Below, in pieces: positions 17,872 to 26,706 of a DNA stretch of 64,000 nt. The notes under the pieces were generated by a model. It searched no databases. It was not told where the DNA came from and saw only the letters and a program-made list of their open reading frames with translations. The stretch is from Spirosoma aerolatum (GTDB lineage Bacteria > Bacteroidota > Bacteroidia > Cytophagales > Spirosomataceae), in assembly GCF_002056795.1 (NCBI RefSeq), contig NZ_CP020104.1, positions 2,181,001 to 2,245,000 of the forward strand, read 5' to 3'. Both the position numbers and the translations under genes were made by a program. Numbering within the stretch: the stretch's first letter is position 1; every line of letters begins with the position of its first letter.

Positions 17872-17967
17872 AATGATTAAATGGTTGAATGATTGAATGA
17901 TTGAATGGTTGAGAAAGGCAGGCGTCAGCTATTCAATCATTCAATCACTCAATCATTCAGTCATTAT
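17870..17967. repeat. Heptad-built imperfect palindrome filling an intergenic gap
   Basis: Arms 17870-17906 and 17931-17967 pair at 33 of 37 positions around a 24-base loop. Each arm is a run of the heptanucleotide ATTGAATG-type unit or its complement (GATTGAA repeated about four times). The left arm includes the start codon of the PhnP-like gene and the right arm includes the TAA of the receiver gene, so the whole junction is palindrome. A second palindrome made of the same heptads lies at 53018-53096. Confidence 0.8.
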
Positions 17968-18344
17968 TTATCCGTCAGTTGATTAACAACTTCAACCAGG
18001 CGATCGAAGTTGAGAGGTTTTACGAGTACGTCGTTGAAACCGGCTGTTTTGAATTCTTCTTCTGTATAATTTTTGGCGTTGCCGGTGATGGCCACGATAG
18101 GCACGTTGGCTTTGGTCTGATCGGATAAAGCCCGAACGCGCCGAACGCACTCCATCCCATCCATCAGCGGCATGTTGATGTCGAGCAGAAGGATGCTAAA
18201 ATCTTCTTTTTCCAGAATTTGCAGTACCTGTTCCCCGTTTTTAACGGCGGTAATGTCGTAGTTCTGGAACTCAAGAATTTTGCGGGCCAGATTCTGGATA
18301 ACGGAGCTATCTTCGGCAATCAGGACGCGTTTGGAAGCTGACAT
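17964..18344 (-). CDS. Single-domain response regulator (CheY-like receiver)
   Basis: 126 residues, receiver only. Acidic pair E11-D12 in VLIAEDSSVI, phospho-acceptor D55 in ILLLDINMPLMDG, Thr in VAITGNAKN, and the conserved Lys in DVLVKPLNF. No output domain, so it works by protein contact or as a phosphorelay step. It is an orphan: no kinase is adjacent. All catalytic residues are intact, unlike the decayed receiver at 8483. Confidence 0.93.
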   Translation of the reverse strand: MSASKRVLIAEDSSVIQNLARKILEFQNYDITAVKNGEQVLQILEKEDFSILLLDINMPLMDGMECVRRVRALSDQTKANVPIVAITGNAKNYTEEEFKTAGFNDVLVKPLNFDRLVEVVNQLTDK

Positions 18345-18558
18345 AAGCTATATGAGATCGTGGTTTCTAATTAACGTGGTGAAATTATGGAGTTAAATCG
18401 GCAAACGCAAAACGGTATTTTGGTCAAAATGCATCCATAATTGCTTTTTACCTACCGGTTCTGCAAACGCTTACTTTGATGAAACCATAAAAACGATTTG
18501 GTTTTCATACTGTAAGACGCTTAATCGGGCAATGACCGAGTGCTCGGTAAAATCCTTT

Positions 18559-19071
18559 TTAAACGATCTCTTTTTTCATAACTGTAAATTCTAACGGCTG
18601 TTTAGGCAAACCGAAGCTCGGATCATTTGGGAAGGGTTTGGTTTCGCCGGTTGATTGGTAGCCTCGTCGTTCGTACCAGGCAATTAATTCATACCGAACG
18701 GTAATGACGGTCATTGTAATAGCCTGGCACTGTCGGTCACGAGCTGTTTGCTCAGCAGCGGTCAGTAATTTTTTTCCGATGCCATTGGTCTGGGCTTCGG
18801 GCGAAACCGTCAGCATTCCCAGATAAAGCTCATCGCCTTTTGTTTCCAGATAGACACAACCTAGTAATTGAGCGTTTTCTCTGTACGTTAAAATGGTGGC
18901 ATTCGGGTTCTGGAGCATGGTTTTCAAGCCTTCCTCATCCGTGCGAATGCCACTCAGTAAGTTAGCTTCGGTCGTCCAGCCTTTTTTCGAGCTTTCGCCC
19001 CGATAGGCACCATTTACAAGTAGGTTTAAAGAGGGAATGTCCTGTTCGGTGGCGGGCGTTATTGACGTCAT
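18559..19071 (-). CDS. GNAT family N-acetyltransferase
   Basis: 170 residues from ATG 19071 (MTSITPATEQDIPSLNLL), where the GNAT fold begins. An ATG at 19155 would add 28 residues without domain character. Motif A is LGMLTVSPEAQTNGIGKKLL, with the acetyl-CoA pyrophosphate loop Q-x-x-G-I-G-K; motif B is AWYERRGYQSTGE. It transfers an acetyl group from acetyl-CoA to an unknown amine. It follows the serine hydrolase gene on the same strand. Confidence 0.88.
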   Translation of the reverse strand: MTSITPATEQDIPSLNLLVNGAYRGESSKKGWTTEANLLSGIRTDEEGLKTMLQNPNATILTYRENAQLLGCVYLETKGDELYLGMLTVSPEAQTNGIGKKLLTAAEQTARDRQCQAITMTVITVRYELIAWYERRGYQSTGETKPFPNDPSFGLPKQPLEFTVMKKEIV

Positions 19072-19169
19072 TGGATTGTCATTTGTGTCATTGGCGATGC
19101 AGCATTCGGTTGCCTGTTTGACTTGTACAGGACAATCGAATGATGCATCGCTCATGACAATGAATGGCT

Positions 19170-20723
19170 TTATTTAGGCATTTCCCGAAAATCGAGTTGC
19201 TGAATAAGGGCTGGGTTCTCGGGTGTTAGTGTGAAGAATACGTCGATATTGGCTTTTTCGCCTTCGAGCAGGAAATGACCGCGTAGCTGGTTTTCGGGAA
19301 TTAACTCACCTACGCGCTGAATTTTTCCGGCCTTTGCATATAAATCCTGCACCACTTTTCGGCGAATGGCAACCGACTTATCGGGGAAGAAGTTTTCGGC
19401 AAAAATACCACTTTGTTCAGCCCCGACCCAGTCAGGCAATAACTTGACAAGTTCGGCTTTGCGTTGTGCCAGAATAGGCGAAACCGGAAGTTGCCGAGGT
19501 TGTAGCTTACCAATGGCTACCAGCGTATCGAGCACGGCGGTGTTGACGGAACCCATACCGGCATAGGTTAGATTAGCATAGGAAATGACCCCAATGCCAT
19601 AGTCGGGCAGGATGCGCCATTGACTGCCAAAACCGGGTAATCCACCGCTGTGCCCTACGCCAACCTGACCTGTGCAGTTCTTGCTCCAGCCGAGGCCGTA
19701 GCCATAACCACTGGCGGTAGGGCATACCTGACCGGCTGCATTTCGAGCCTGGGTAAATAAGCCCGAAAACGTCCAGGGCTGTTGCATTTCGCGGATCGAA
19801 CTCCGTTTAATCGGCCCTGTATCGGCATCATTTTTGGGTGGCCAGGCCGATTCATGTAAGGCTACGTATTTGCTGAAATCGTCGATGGAAGTAATCAGGC
19901 CGCCCATCGCTCCGTAAGAGCCGTCGTGAAGGAGCGGTTCTTCGAGCCATTTGTCATCCTGCCAGCGATAACCTAACGCGAGTTTGTCGGCTGGCACGCG
20001 GGTGTACTCCCATTGGGTGTCGTTCATACCCAATGGCTTCAGAATGGTATCGGTAATGTATTGCTGATAGGGTTTGCCTGAGACGACCGTGATAATATGG
20101 CCCAGCATGGCAAAACCCAGATTGCTATATTCATAGGCAAAACTCGGAACGTTGGCGTTGGAAATACCGTCTTTGATGAGTTTGAGCAAATCGGCATCCG
20201 AATCGGCCAGTTGGCGGTCGCCCCAGGGGTTATCTTCGGGAAAACCAGCCGAGTGGGTCAGTAAGTTGCGAACAGTAATTTTTGGGGCATCGGCTGTGAG
20301 GTATTTATGCGATTTCAGTTCGGGAATGTAGAGTTCGGCAGGATCGTCGAGCCGGAGTTTGCCTTCGTCCCGTAGTTTTAGAATGGCCATGCCCGTCAGA
20401 CTTTTAGTCATCGAAGCAATACGGAACAAGGATTTAGGCGTAGCTGGTGTTTTCTTCGCTACATCGGTATAGCCCAATCCACCAGCGTATACCAACTTAC
20501 CATCCAGTACAATGCCAAAGGCAAGCCCTGGAAAGTGCCGCTTTTCGGCCGCGTCTTTGAATAGCTTTTCAACAATAGGAAAGGCGGCTTCCAGTTTTTT
20601 TAGCCGATCACCATCGGTGAAGGTAGGGGGCTGATAGGTAGTCACATGTGCTACGGAACGATTGGTTCCTGGTTGCGCAAAAGCATATGTAGTGGCGAGT
20701 AGGAAGAGGAGTAGTTTTTTCAT
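19170..20723 (-). CDS. Secreted serine hydrolase, class-C beta-lactamase/esterase family
   Basis: 517 residues from ATG 20723, which opens directly with signal peptide MKKLLLFLLATTYAFAQ. The upstream ATG at 20783 adds residues coded by an intergenic AACGCAAAG repeat and is rejected. Catalytic motifs: SxxK in RIASMTKSLTGMA, YxN in FAYEYSNLGFAMLG, and HxG in GVGHSGGLPGFGS. There is a C-terminal extension of about 130 residues beyond the AmpC core, as often in Bacteroidetes members. Probably a periplasmic or secreted peptidase/esterase rather than a resistance enzyme. Confidence 0.9.
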   Translation of the reverse strand: MKKLLLFLLATTYAFAQPGTNRSVAHVTTYQPPTFTDGDRLKKLEAAFPIVEKLFKDAAEKRHFPGLAFGIVLDGKLVYAGGLGYTDVAKKTPATPKSLFRIASMTKSLTGMAILKLRDEGKLRLDDPAELYIPELKSHKYLTADAPKITVRNLLTHSAGFPEDNPWGDRQLADSDADLLKLIKDGISNANVPSFAYEYSNLGFAMLGHIITVVSGKPYQQYITDTILKPLGMNDTQWEYTRVPADKLALGYRWQDDKWLEEPLLHDGSYGAMGGLITSIDDFSKYVALHESAWPPKNDADTGPIKRSSIREMQQPWTFSGLFTQARNAAGQVCPTASGYGYGLGWSKNCTGQVGVGHSGGLPGFGSQWRILPDYGIGVISYANLTYAGMGSVNTAVLDTLVAIGKLQPRQLPVSPILAQRKAELVKLLPDWVGAEQSGIFAENFFPDKSVAIRRKVVQDLYAKAGKIQRVGELIPENQLRGHFLLEGEKANIDVFFTLTPENPALIQQLDFREMPK

Positions 20724-20746
20724 TTCAGTTTGCTGGAAATCGTTTA

Positions 20747-20781
20747 AACGCAAAGAACGCAAAGTTTGTCGCAAAGCCCGC
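20747..20781. repeat. AACGCAAAG tandem intergenic repeat
   Basis: AACGCAAAG occurs twice in direct tandem (20747-20755, 20756-20764), followed by diverged copies (CGCAAAG, CGCAA). This word is a common dispersed intergenic repeat in Bacteroidetes. Translated, it produces the spurious RALRQTLRSL leader in front of the serine hydrolase. Confidence 0.55.
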
Positions 20782-20810
20782 AATCGCCCGAAAGTGCTTT
20801 AACAAAACAA

Positions 20811-20835
20811 AGTACGACCTCGATGGGGTCGTACT
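20811..20835 (-). terminator. Hairpin downstream of the GH13 gene
   Basis: A 9-bp stem AGTACGACC / GGTCGTACT with a 7-base loop, 41 bases past the GH13 stop. T residues (TTTGTTTTG) follow on the minus strand. A plausible terminator. Confidence 0.5.
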
Positions 20836-20875
20836 GATTAGCAACTTTAGCGCCCATTGCCGTTCATTCAGCACA

Positions 20876-22711
20876 CTACTTAATTTCCAATACCAATACA
20901 CCTAGCGGGGGTAGTGTAACCGGAACGCTATTGCGGGCGATAACCCGGGTTTTTGTTCGGAAAATATCCTGAAATACATGTGTTTGCGAGCCCGGCAGGT
21001 TCATGGCTTTCCAGGCTTCAGTGGGAATCAGTACCGTTGTGCTGACGGGTTTCTGCTTGTCGAAGTTGCAGATAATCAATAGTTTCTGTCTCCCTGAATA
21101 GCGAAGATAGCTGTAGAGACGATCTCCATCATAACCCGAAGATTGCCCATTCGTATTGCTGGCCTGTAGGTCATAGAAACTGCCCGTTCGGATAGCATCG
21201 CTGTTGTTGACAAGCTGGATCAGTTGCTGATAAAATTGACGGAGCTTTCGTTGATTGGGCGTTAATTGCCCCCCATCGAAGGCTCCTTTGTTGACCCAGG
21301 CCTGATATTCTGGTATGCCCCAGTAGTCGAAAATCGTAGTTCGCCCATCGTCGCCCTGAAACCCTTCTGCCTTTGTTGGATTTACACCCACCTCCTGTCC
21401 AAAATAGAGCATAGTGGGGCCGGTATGTAGGGTAGCGGAAAGGGTCATGGCAGGTACGGCAACCCAGGGATCGCCCGCAAAGAATCGGGAGGCAATACGT
21501 TGTTCATCGTGATTTTCCAGAAAACGCAGCATGTGTTCTGAAATATCGCCCGACTCGTTCTGCCAGACCTTCGTAATGTCTTCTGTGGTGCCTTTACCTT
21601 CCATCAAACGGCGAAGTGCGTCGTACAGGCCCACTTTGTCGTAGAGATAATCGAATTTGCCCTGCTGAATATAGGCTTTATACTGTTTGGGGTTATAGAT
21701 TTCAGCAATGAAGATCAGGCCGGGTCGATTGACCTTCACTTGCGGAATGGCCCAGCCCCAGAACTCAACCGGAACCATCTCGGCCATATCGCACCGAAAT
21801 CCATCGACGCCTTTCTTAGCCCAGAATAGCAGAATGTCGCGCATCTTGACCCAGGTTGACGGGATAGGGTCGAAGTGGGTCTGGCGGTTATTGGCATAAT
21901 CGATCCCATAGTTGAGCTTCACGGTTTCGTACCAGTCGTCAATTCCCGGTTTGGCCTTGAAAGCATCGTTGCCTGTCGCTTTGGCCGGATTTTCGACGTA
22001 AGGGCCAATCGACAGGCCATCGGGAATGGAAACACCATCTGGAACCTGAAACGATTCACCAGGCAGGTAGTAAAAATTGTTGTTGGGCGAAAAGGCTTTG
22101 GTGCTATCATCGCCCTGCCCTAAATCCTGAACCCCAGCTGGTTTCGCATCCGAATGGTACTGGCGAGCCACATGGTTCGGTACGAAATCGATAATCACCT
22201 TCAGGCCAGCGGCATGCGAGCGTTTGAGCAGCGCTTCGAACTCAGCCATCCGGTTATTGACATTGACCGCCAGATCGGGATTGACATCGTAATAGTCTTT
22301 AATGGCATACGGTGACCCTGCCCTGCCTTTTACCACGAGTGGATTATCGCGCTGAATGCCATTGGCCGAGTAGTCGGTCATGACCGCGTGCTCAAGGACA
22401 CCCGTATACCAAACGTGCGAAATGCCAAACGTTTTCAGATTTTGCAAGGCGTTGGCGGTAATGTCATTGAACTTCCCCACCCCGTTTTCATCCCGGCTAC
22501 CCCAGGGTTTGTTCGTCGTTTTCTGATTGCCAAACAGCCGCGTAAAGATCTGGTAGATAACCAGTTTGTCGGAAGGTTTGGCTGTTGGGCTGAGTAGCGC
22601 GTCGGCCGCTTCAACGGCTGGGTGACTCAGAATACCGGCAGCAAGCAGACCTGCGGCAAAATCCCGCCGGGAAAGAGTAGGAGACGATGTAGAGAGGCAA
22701 CTATAACTCAT
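20876..22711 (-). CDS. Tat-exported GH13 alpha-amylase family enzyme
   Basis: 611 residues. The N-terminus LSRRDFAAGLLAAGILSHPA is a twin-arginine signal. GH13 motifs: VIIDFVPNHVAR (region I), DGFRCDMAEMVP with the nucleophile Asp (region II), FIAEIYNPK with the acid/base Glu (region III), and FLENHDEQR with the third carboxylate Asp (region IV). The C-terminal beta domain ends LPPLGVLVLEIK. It likely hydrolyses alpha-glucans in the periplasm. It stands alone, not in a susCD-type locus. Its first codons overlap the end of a VapC remnant on the same strand. Confidence 0.93.
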   Translation of the reverse strand: MSYSCLSTSSPTLSRRDFAAGLLAAGILSHPAVEAADALLSPTAKPSDKLVIYQIFTRLFGNQKTTNKPWGSRDENGVGKFNDITANALQNLKTFGISHVWYTGVLEHAVMTDYSANGIQRDNPLVVKGRAGSPYAIKDYYDVNPDLAVNVNNRMAEFEALLKRSHAAGLKVIIDFVPNHVARQYHSDAKPAGVQDLGQGDDSTKAFSPNNNFYYLPGESFQVPDGVSIPDGLSIGPYVENPAKATGNDAFKAKPGIDDWYETVKLNYGIDYANNRQTHFDPIPSTWVKMRDILLFWAKKGVDGFRCDMAEMVPVEFWGWAIPQVKVNRPGLIFIAEIYNPKQYKAYIQQGKFDYLYDKVGLYDALRRLMEGKGTTEDITKVWQNESGDISEHMLRFLENHDEQRIASRFFAGDPWVAVPAMTLSATLHTGPTMLYFGQEVGVNPTKAEGFQGDDGRTTIFDYWGIPEYQAWVNKGAFDGGQLTPNQRKLRQFYQQLIQLVNNSDAIRTGSFYDLQASNTNGQSSGYDGDRLYSYLRYSGRQKLLIICNFDKQKPVSTTVLIPTEAWKAMNLPGSQTHVFQDIFRTKTRVIARNSVPVTLPPLGVLVLEIK

Positions 22712-22841
22712 GTGGATTTATACTAACCAGGCCCGAAATAGTCTGAAAATCTTTGGTGTTTCGCGTCAACGGGGCTAGTCCATGAACAAGAGCAGTTGCA
22801 GCAATAAGGGCATTAGTGTCAATTAAATACCTCTGTCCCAT
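22701..22841 (-). pseudogene. VapC-type PIN toxin with internal deletion
   Basis: A 46-residue ORF from ATG 22841. It joins the PIN N-terminus (MGQRYLIDTN, with the first catalytic Asp) directly to a PIN C-terminal segment (ALIAATALVHG, then LTRNTKDFQ and SGLVSINP). An intact VapC is about 130 residues, so roughly 85 central residues are missing, including the middle acidic residues. The start overlaps the end of the antitoxin gene, as in functional vapBC operons. The frame stays open, so the lesion is a clean in-frame deletion, and the product cannot be an active nuclease. Confidence 0.75.
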
Positions 22842-23044
22842 TCTTTACGGCTTTGGGTTATATATTCCTGTATTTTTTTACCTTCTTCCGCGCTAAGTGT
22901 CCCAAAAAAATCGGAAGGTTTTCGGCTTGGTTTTTCCAAGGCTTTCAAATCTTGATGTTTGGCCGTGATGGTATTCCATTCCTCAATCGGAATCACAATA
23001 GCCGTATGTCGGCCCTGGGCATCAGAAAGATATTGCACGTCCAT
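22823..23044 (-). CDS. Antitoxin of a VapBC-like type II module
   Basis: 73 residues. MDVQYLSDAQGRHTAIVIPI followed by EEWNTITAKHQDL has the layout of short antitoxins that precede VapC-type PIN toxins: an N-terminal DNA-binding strand, then a toxin-wrapping tail ending KEWDRGI. It overlaps the deleted PIN gene downstream by 19 bases. With no intact toxin next door it may be an orphan or protect against a related toxin elsewhere (inference). Confidence 0.7.
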   Translation of the reverse strand: MDVQYLSDAQGRHTAIVIPIEEWNTITAKHQDLKALEKPSRKPSDFFGTLSAEEGKKIQEYITQSRKEWDRGI

Positions 23045-23181
23045 AGGTAAAAAAACGATAATAGTACTGGATGAAACCTAAGTAAAGATAGCCAATCGGC
23101 TCGTGTAAAACTAACTGAACGCACCAGCACAAGTCGGATCAAGTGAAGCCCGCTGAAGAAAAATACTGATGGGCTAACTAG

Positions 23182-24219
23182 TTACTTCATCGCTTTAATC
23201 CACTCTTTCAACAACACCAGACTTTCGCGATGGACAGTTTTGCGGCCGAGTTCAGGCATCATTTCACCGGGATCGGTCGATTCCAGGCGATAAATCAGGA
23301 TCGATTCGTCGGGTTTTCCAGGTACGATGTCGTAAGTGCGTCCGCCTGAACCGCGTCCTGCCGCAACGGGTGTTTTCTGAATGCCGAACGCTGTAGGGTC
23401 TTTTTCGGAATAATTCAGGTTGAGCCCGGATGTCATGGCTGGGCCTTTGGGGTTGTGGCAATGCGCGCAGTTGATGTCGAGCCAGGCACGTGCCCGGTCG
23501 TTGATGGAACCCGTTTCGGGCTTGTTCCAGACGGGCGTTTTCGGGCATTTTTCCAGAGCCGGTAGTCCTGTTAATATACCCGTTCGTTGCCAGTGGCGTA
23601 GCTGGTTTTCAGGTCGCTTATCCCCATAAGTCAGATCGCCGTTCAACTGCCGGACCGAGGGACCAATAGGCGTCATCACTTCGGCCCGGTTGTGGCACCC
23701 TTTGCACTGGTTCAGGTTCGGAATAACGAACGGGTGTTGCTGGAACTGCCCGTTGGCATCGATGTAGCTTACTGTTTTTGTATCGCCCGCCACTTCCAGC
23801 AGCGCATCCGTCTGGTCCTCGTTCCAGACGTAATCGAGCGCTTTCCAGCCTTCTGACTGATGAATCAGCAACCGCGTTTCGATCAGGCGACGTCCTTTGT
23901 CGGGGTTCCGAAAATCGTTCGGATAATAAAACGTTTTGATCAGCGTGGTACCCACCGGAAAGTCCAGTATAGCCGTGTCGTTATAGGCCACTGATTGACC
24001 AGCAGGCAGCTTGACAAACCGCAGTTTTTCGGCATAATCGGAGAACAAGGGCGTATTGAGGGCATACGGTACAACCCCATCGGCAGGTTGCTGGTCGGCT
24101 AACTTATCCTTGAAAAATCCGTAATCCGATAGTTTTTCGGGAATGGTTACGGTTTGCCAGCTACCTAGCATCAGCCAGCCAATACTTAACAGTACACCCC
24201 AGACTAAACACGTTCGCAT
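23182..24219 (-). CDS. SO2930-type diheme c-type cytochrome
   Basis: 345 residues with an N-terminal export signal (CLVWGVLLSIGWLMLGSW). Two heme c motifs are present: CKGCH near residue 172 and CAHCH near 253. The pattern VVPYALNTPLFSDYAEK, GTTLIKTFYYPNDFRNP and RLESTDPGEMMPELGR is typical of this family. The stop of the upstream beta-helix gene is 3 bases before its ATG, so the two are cotranscribed. The two families are known to co-occur; the shared role (electron transfer linked to a surface beta-helix protein) is unproven. Confidence 0.87.
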   Translation of the reverse strand: MRTCLVWGVLLSIGWLMLGSWQTVTIPEKLSDYGFFKDKLADQQPADGVVPYALNTPLFSDYAEKLRFVKLPAGQSVAYNDTAILDFPVGTTLIKTFYYPNDFRNPDKGRRLIETRLLIHQSEGWKALDYVWNEDQTDALLEVAGDTKTVSYIDANGQFQQHPFVIPNLNQCKGCHNRAEVMTPIGPSVRQLNGDLTYGDKRPENQLRHWQRTGILTGLPALEKCPKTPVWNKPETGSINDRARAWLDINCAHCHNPKGPAMTSGLNLNYSEKDPTAFGIQKTPVAAGRGSGGRTYDIVPGKPDESILIYRLESTDPGEMMPELGRKTVHRESLVLLKEWIKAMK

Positions 24220-24222
24220 GGC

Positions 24223-25434
24223 TTAACGGTTGTTGCTTACCGATGTCTTGATCGGCTCTAACTGACAATCGAAGGGAGTTGTATTGAACGAAACATGCTG
24301 AAAACCACGCCCGGCATCCAGATTGACGAAGCTTTGATTCTTGTTATTTCGGATACAGATGCGCTTGTCGGCCTGTAGTTTTCCGTCTTTATCCAGTGTA
24401 TTGGGATCAGCAATACCGTCGTAAATGATATGGGGAACGTCCTGCCCTGGTTTCAAGACCTGACTGAATAGTTTATTGTAACGACCGCGCTGGCTGACGG
24501 GACCAGCATTCCGTTCGTACACATTGTCATGAATTGATATACCCGTGGCGAAGGGATAGTAGGCTTTGTCGGTAATGGGCCGCTCGGTGAGTAGGTAGCT
24601 GATGATGGCTGTACCCAGCGTCTGGTTATGGATAAATCGGTTATTGAAGACTTCTACGTTATTCGCGGCCAGAATCATCAACCCCGTGCCGTCCGACACG
24701 CTGGCAACGATATTCCCGGCGGGGGCAAAATTGGGGAAATTGTTGTCGTGAACGTAGTTGTTGAACACCCGCACGTTGCCACCCTGTTTCTGGACCAGAT
24801 CGGGTAAGTCGAACACCAGAATACCCCCCGTATTTTCGTAGGCTTCGTTGTCGAATACATCGGCATTGCGTGAGTTTTCGATCTCGATACCGGCTACGTT
24901 ATGGTATGCTTTGCTGTTTTTGACCACGATACCGCGCGACTGGCCGACATAAATACCTGCGTCGGAGGCTCCGATCGCTGTGCAGCCATCAATCACGACA
25001 TTGTCACACTGAACTGGGTATAAGCCATAGCCGCCGTTTTCGGCTTTGGGCGCGCCGGTCCACTCGACCTTTACGTTTCGGAACGTAATGCCCTTCACGT
25101 TCATGGTTTTGATGCCGTCGCCTTTCGAATCCTGCACTGTCAGGTTTTCGATTACAATGTCTTCGGCATTGGAAACCCGCAGGCCTTCGGCTCCGTCGGT
25201 TTGACCTTTAAAGCTCAGAATGGTTTTGTCGATACCTTTGCCCCGGATCACAATCCGCTTTTTGTCCTGCAACGACAGGCTACCCGTAAAGGTAAAGGTA
25301 CCTGCATCGAGGTCGATGGTGCTGCCATTGTCGGCCATGATCAACTGAGTCTGGTAACGTTTCTGTACGGTGGGTTGTGCCCAGGCTAGCTGTGTACACA
25401 AACAGGCTAGGAGGGATAGGAGGTAAAGTTTCAT
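24223..25434 (-). CDS. Parallel beta-helix repeat protein, partner of diheme cytochrome
   Basis: 403 residues with signal peptide MKLYLLSLLACLCTQLAWAQ. From about residue 60 to 300 there are right-handed beta-helix coils (IVIENLTVQDSKGDGIKT, GIVVKNSKAYHNVAGIEI, DVFDNEAYENTGGILVFD, VEVFNNRFIHN). Asn ladders and G-I repeats are typical of pectate-lyase-like or nitrous-oxide-D folds. The C-terminus holds Cys-containing strands. It is exported and probably binds or modifies polysaccharide. It is the first gene of a two-gene operon with the cytochrome. Confidence 0.87.
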   Translation of the reverse strand: MKLYLLSLLACLCTQLAWAQPTVQKRYQTQLIMADNGSTIDLDAGTFTFTGSLSLQDKKRIVIRGKGIDKTILSFKGQTDGAEGLRVSNAEDIVIENLTVQDSKGDGIKTMNVKGITFRNVKVEWTGAPKAENGGYGLYPVQCDNVVIDGCTAIGASDAGIYVGQSRGIVVKNSKAYHNVAGIEIENSRNADVFDNEAYENTGGILVFDLPDLVQKQGGNVRVFNNYVHDNNFPNFAPAGNIVASVSDGTGLMILAANNVEVFNNRFIHNQTLGTAIISYLLTERPITDKAYYPFATGISIHDNVYERNAGPVSQRGRYNKLFSQVLKPGQDVPHIIYDGIADPNTLDKDGKLQADKRICIRNNKNQSFVNLDAGRGFQHVSFNTTPFDCQLEPIKTSVSNNR

Positions 25435-25541
25435 AGGGGATCAGGAAATTATAGAACACGGATCTATATGATAATTATGATTTACACAGATCATAACGAC
25501 GTATAAAGATCATAAAAATCTGACGGTCCGTCGATATGGTT

Positions 25542-26459
25542 CTATTTATTTATACTTTTTCCCTGTATCCAGTATACCTGATTGGGTTCCGCTTTCCCGA
25601 ATGGGCGACCCTTGATAATGGGAATATCGATGATACCGAGTGCTGGGTCACAGTCGAAATTAGCCCGGATGGTCAGGTTGTTAAGTTGGCTGGGCGATGT
25701 GCTGTGTTCCAGCGACCACAGGTCATACTGATTCAATCCTTCATTATACAAATCCTTTTTGCTGGCCGACCGGAGCGTTAAAGCTGGAACTACCGGGGCA
25801 CAGTTTTCCGATGCAGGCTTACGGGCTTTAACTTGAATATGATACGCTTCGTTGGGGCTGTAGCTCAGATGCACCGTGCCGATGGTGGTTGTGTCTGGTC
25901 CGCCCGCCTGAAAGGACAGGTAAAATGTAAATTGGTTGGGTACTTCGGCCGGAATGATTTTACTGTCGCCCTCAATAATCAGACGATTCTGATAGTCGTA
26001 CAGCTTTACCTGATCGAGGCTACCACAGCAACCATGCTTTACGGTTTGAAAATTCCGGGCATTTAGGGTGAGTTCGTCGCAATCGTGTTTGGCTGTCAGC
26101 AGCGTTTTGGCCGGGTTTTCCAGTGAACTTAGCGAAACCTGAATACTACGGGTCTGGCCTTCCAGGCTAGTAGCACCGTCGGTAATGGTTCGGTATTTGG
26201 CCATGTAGTGCTGGGTGTCTTTTCCTTGCAGAGCCACATAGACAATTTTATAGGTCGTCTCATCTGTTCGATACTGCCAGCCTTGTGTGCTATCTTTTTT
26301 CAGTAGCAGAAACGATGAGGCTTCCGAGTTTTCATATAGTGCGGAACCAGTAGCCCCTCTGATTGAACGAGGTGTTTCGGGCGATGTGCTTTTACTGGAT
26401 TTGTCTGAGCAACTTACTAAAGAAGCGGAAATGAAGGCAATGTGTAGCCAGTACTTCAT
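25542..26459 (-). CDS. Putative lipoprotein of unknown function
   Basis: 305 residues. The N-terminus MKYWLHIAFISASLVSC ends in a lipobox with Cys at 17, followed by SDKSSKST, so it is probably a lipoprotein. The rest is beta-rich with no motif I recognise. Six or seven Cys residues (DCDEL, HGCCGSLDQ, ENCAPV, FDCDPAL) suggest disulfides in the periplasm or on the surface. Single-gene unit between the beta-helix operon and the divergent M14 peptidase gene. Confidence 0.7.
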   Translation of the reverse strand: MKYWLHIAFISASLVSCSDKSSKSTSPETPRSIRGATGSALYENSEASSFLLLKKDSTQGWQYRTDETTYKIVYVALQGKDTQHYMAKYRTITDGATSLEGQTRSIQVSLSSLENPAKTLLTAKHDCDELTLNARNFQTVKHGCCGSLDQVKLYDYQNRLIIEGDSKIIPAEVPNQFTFYLSFQAGGPDTTTIGTVHLSYSPNEAYHIQVKARKPASENCAPVVPALTLRSASKKDLYNEGLNQYDLWSLEHSTSPSQLNNLTIRANFDCDPALGIIDIPIIKGRPFGKAEPNQVYWIQGKSINK

Positions 26460-26706
26460 TGGAGTTAGGGAGTGAACGGGTCAGTAGGCAAATACGTGAT
26501 TTCGGGCGCAAAAACGAAATCGATGCTATACCGTTTCGTGAGCGGTCAACGGATTTATTCAGAAGGATTCGTAGGATGAAAAGGGTAAAAAATAGGGATT
26601 TACTGTTGAATTAATTGGTAAGCTATGTGATTTGGGTATGGATTATTCGTTCGTTTTCGTCTTTCGCAAAATCATCAATATATTGCTTCATCACAACCTC
26701 TCTTCC

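Noticed and set aside
20724..20783. N-terminal extension of the serine hydrolase
   Set aside because: Encoded by AACGCAAAG intergenic repeats; the signal peptide starts at 20723.
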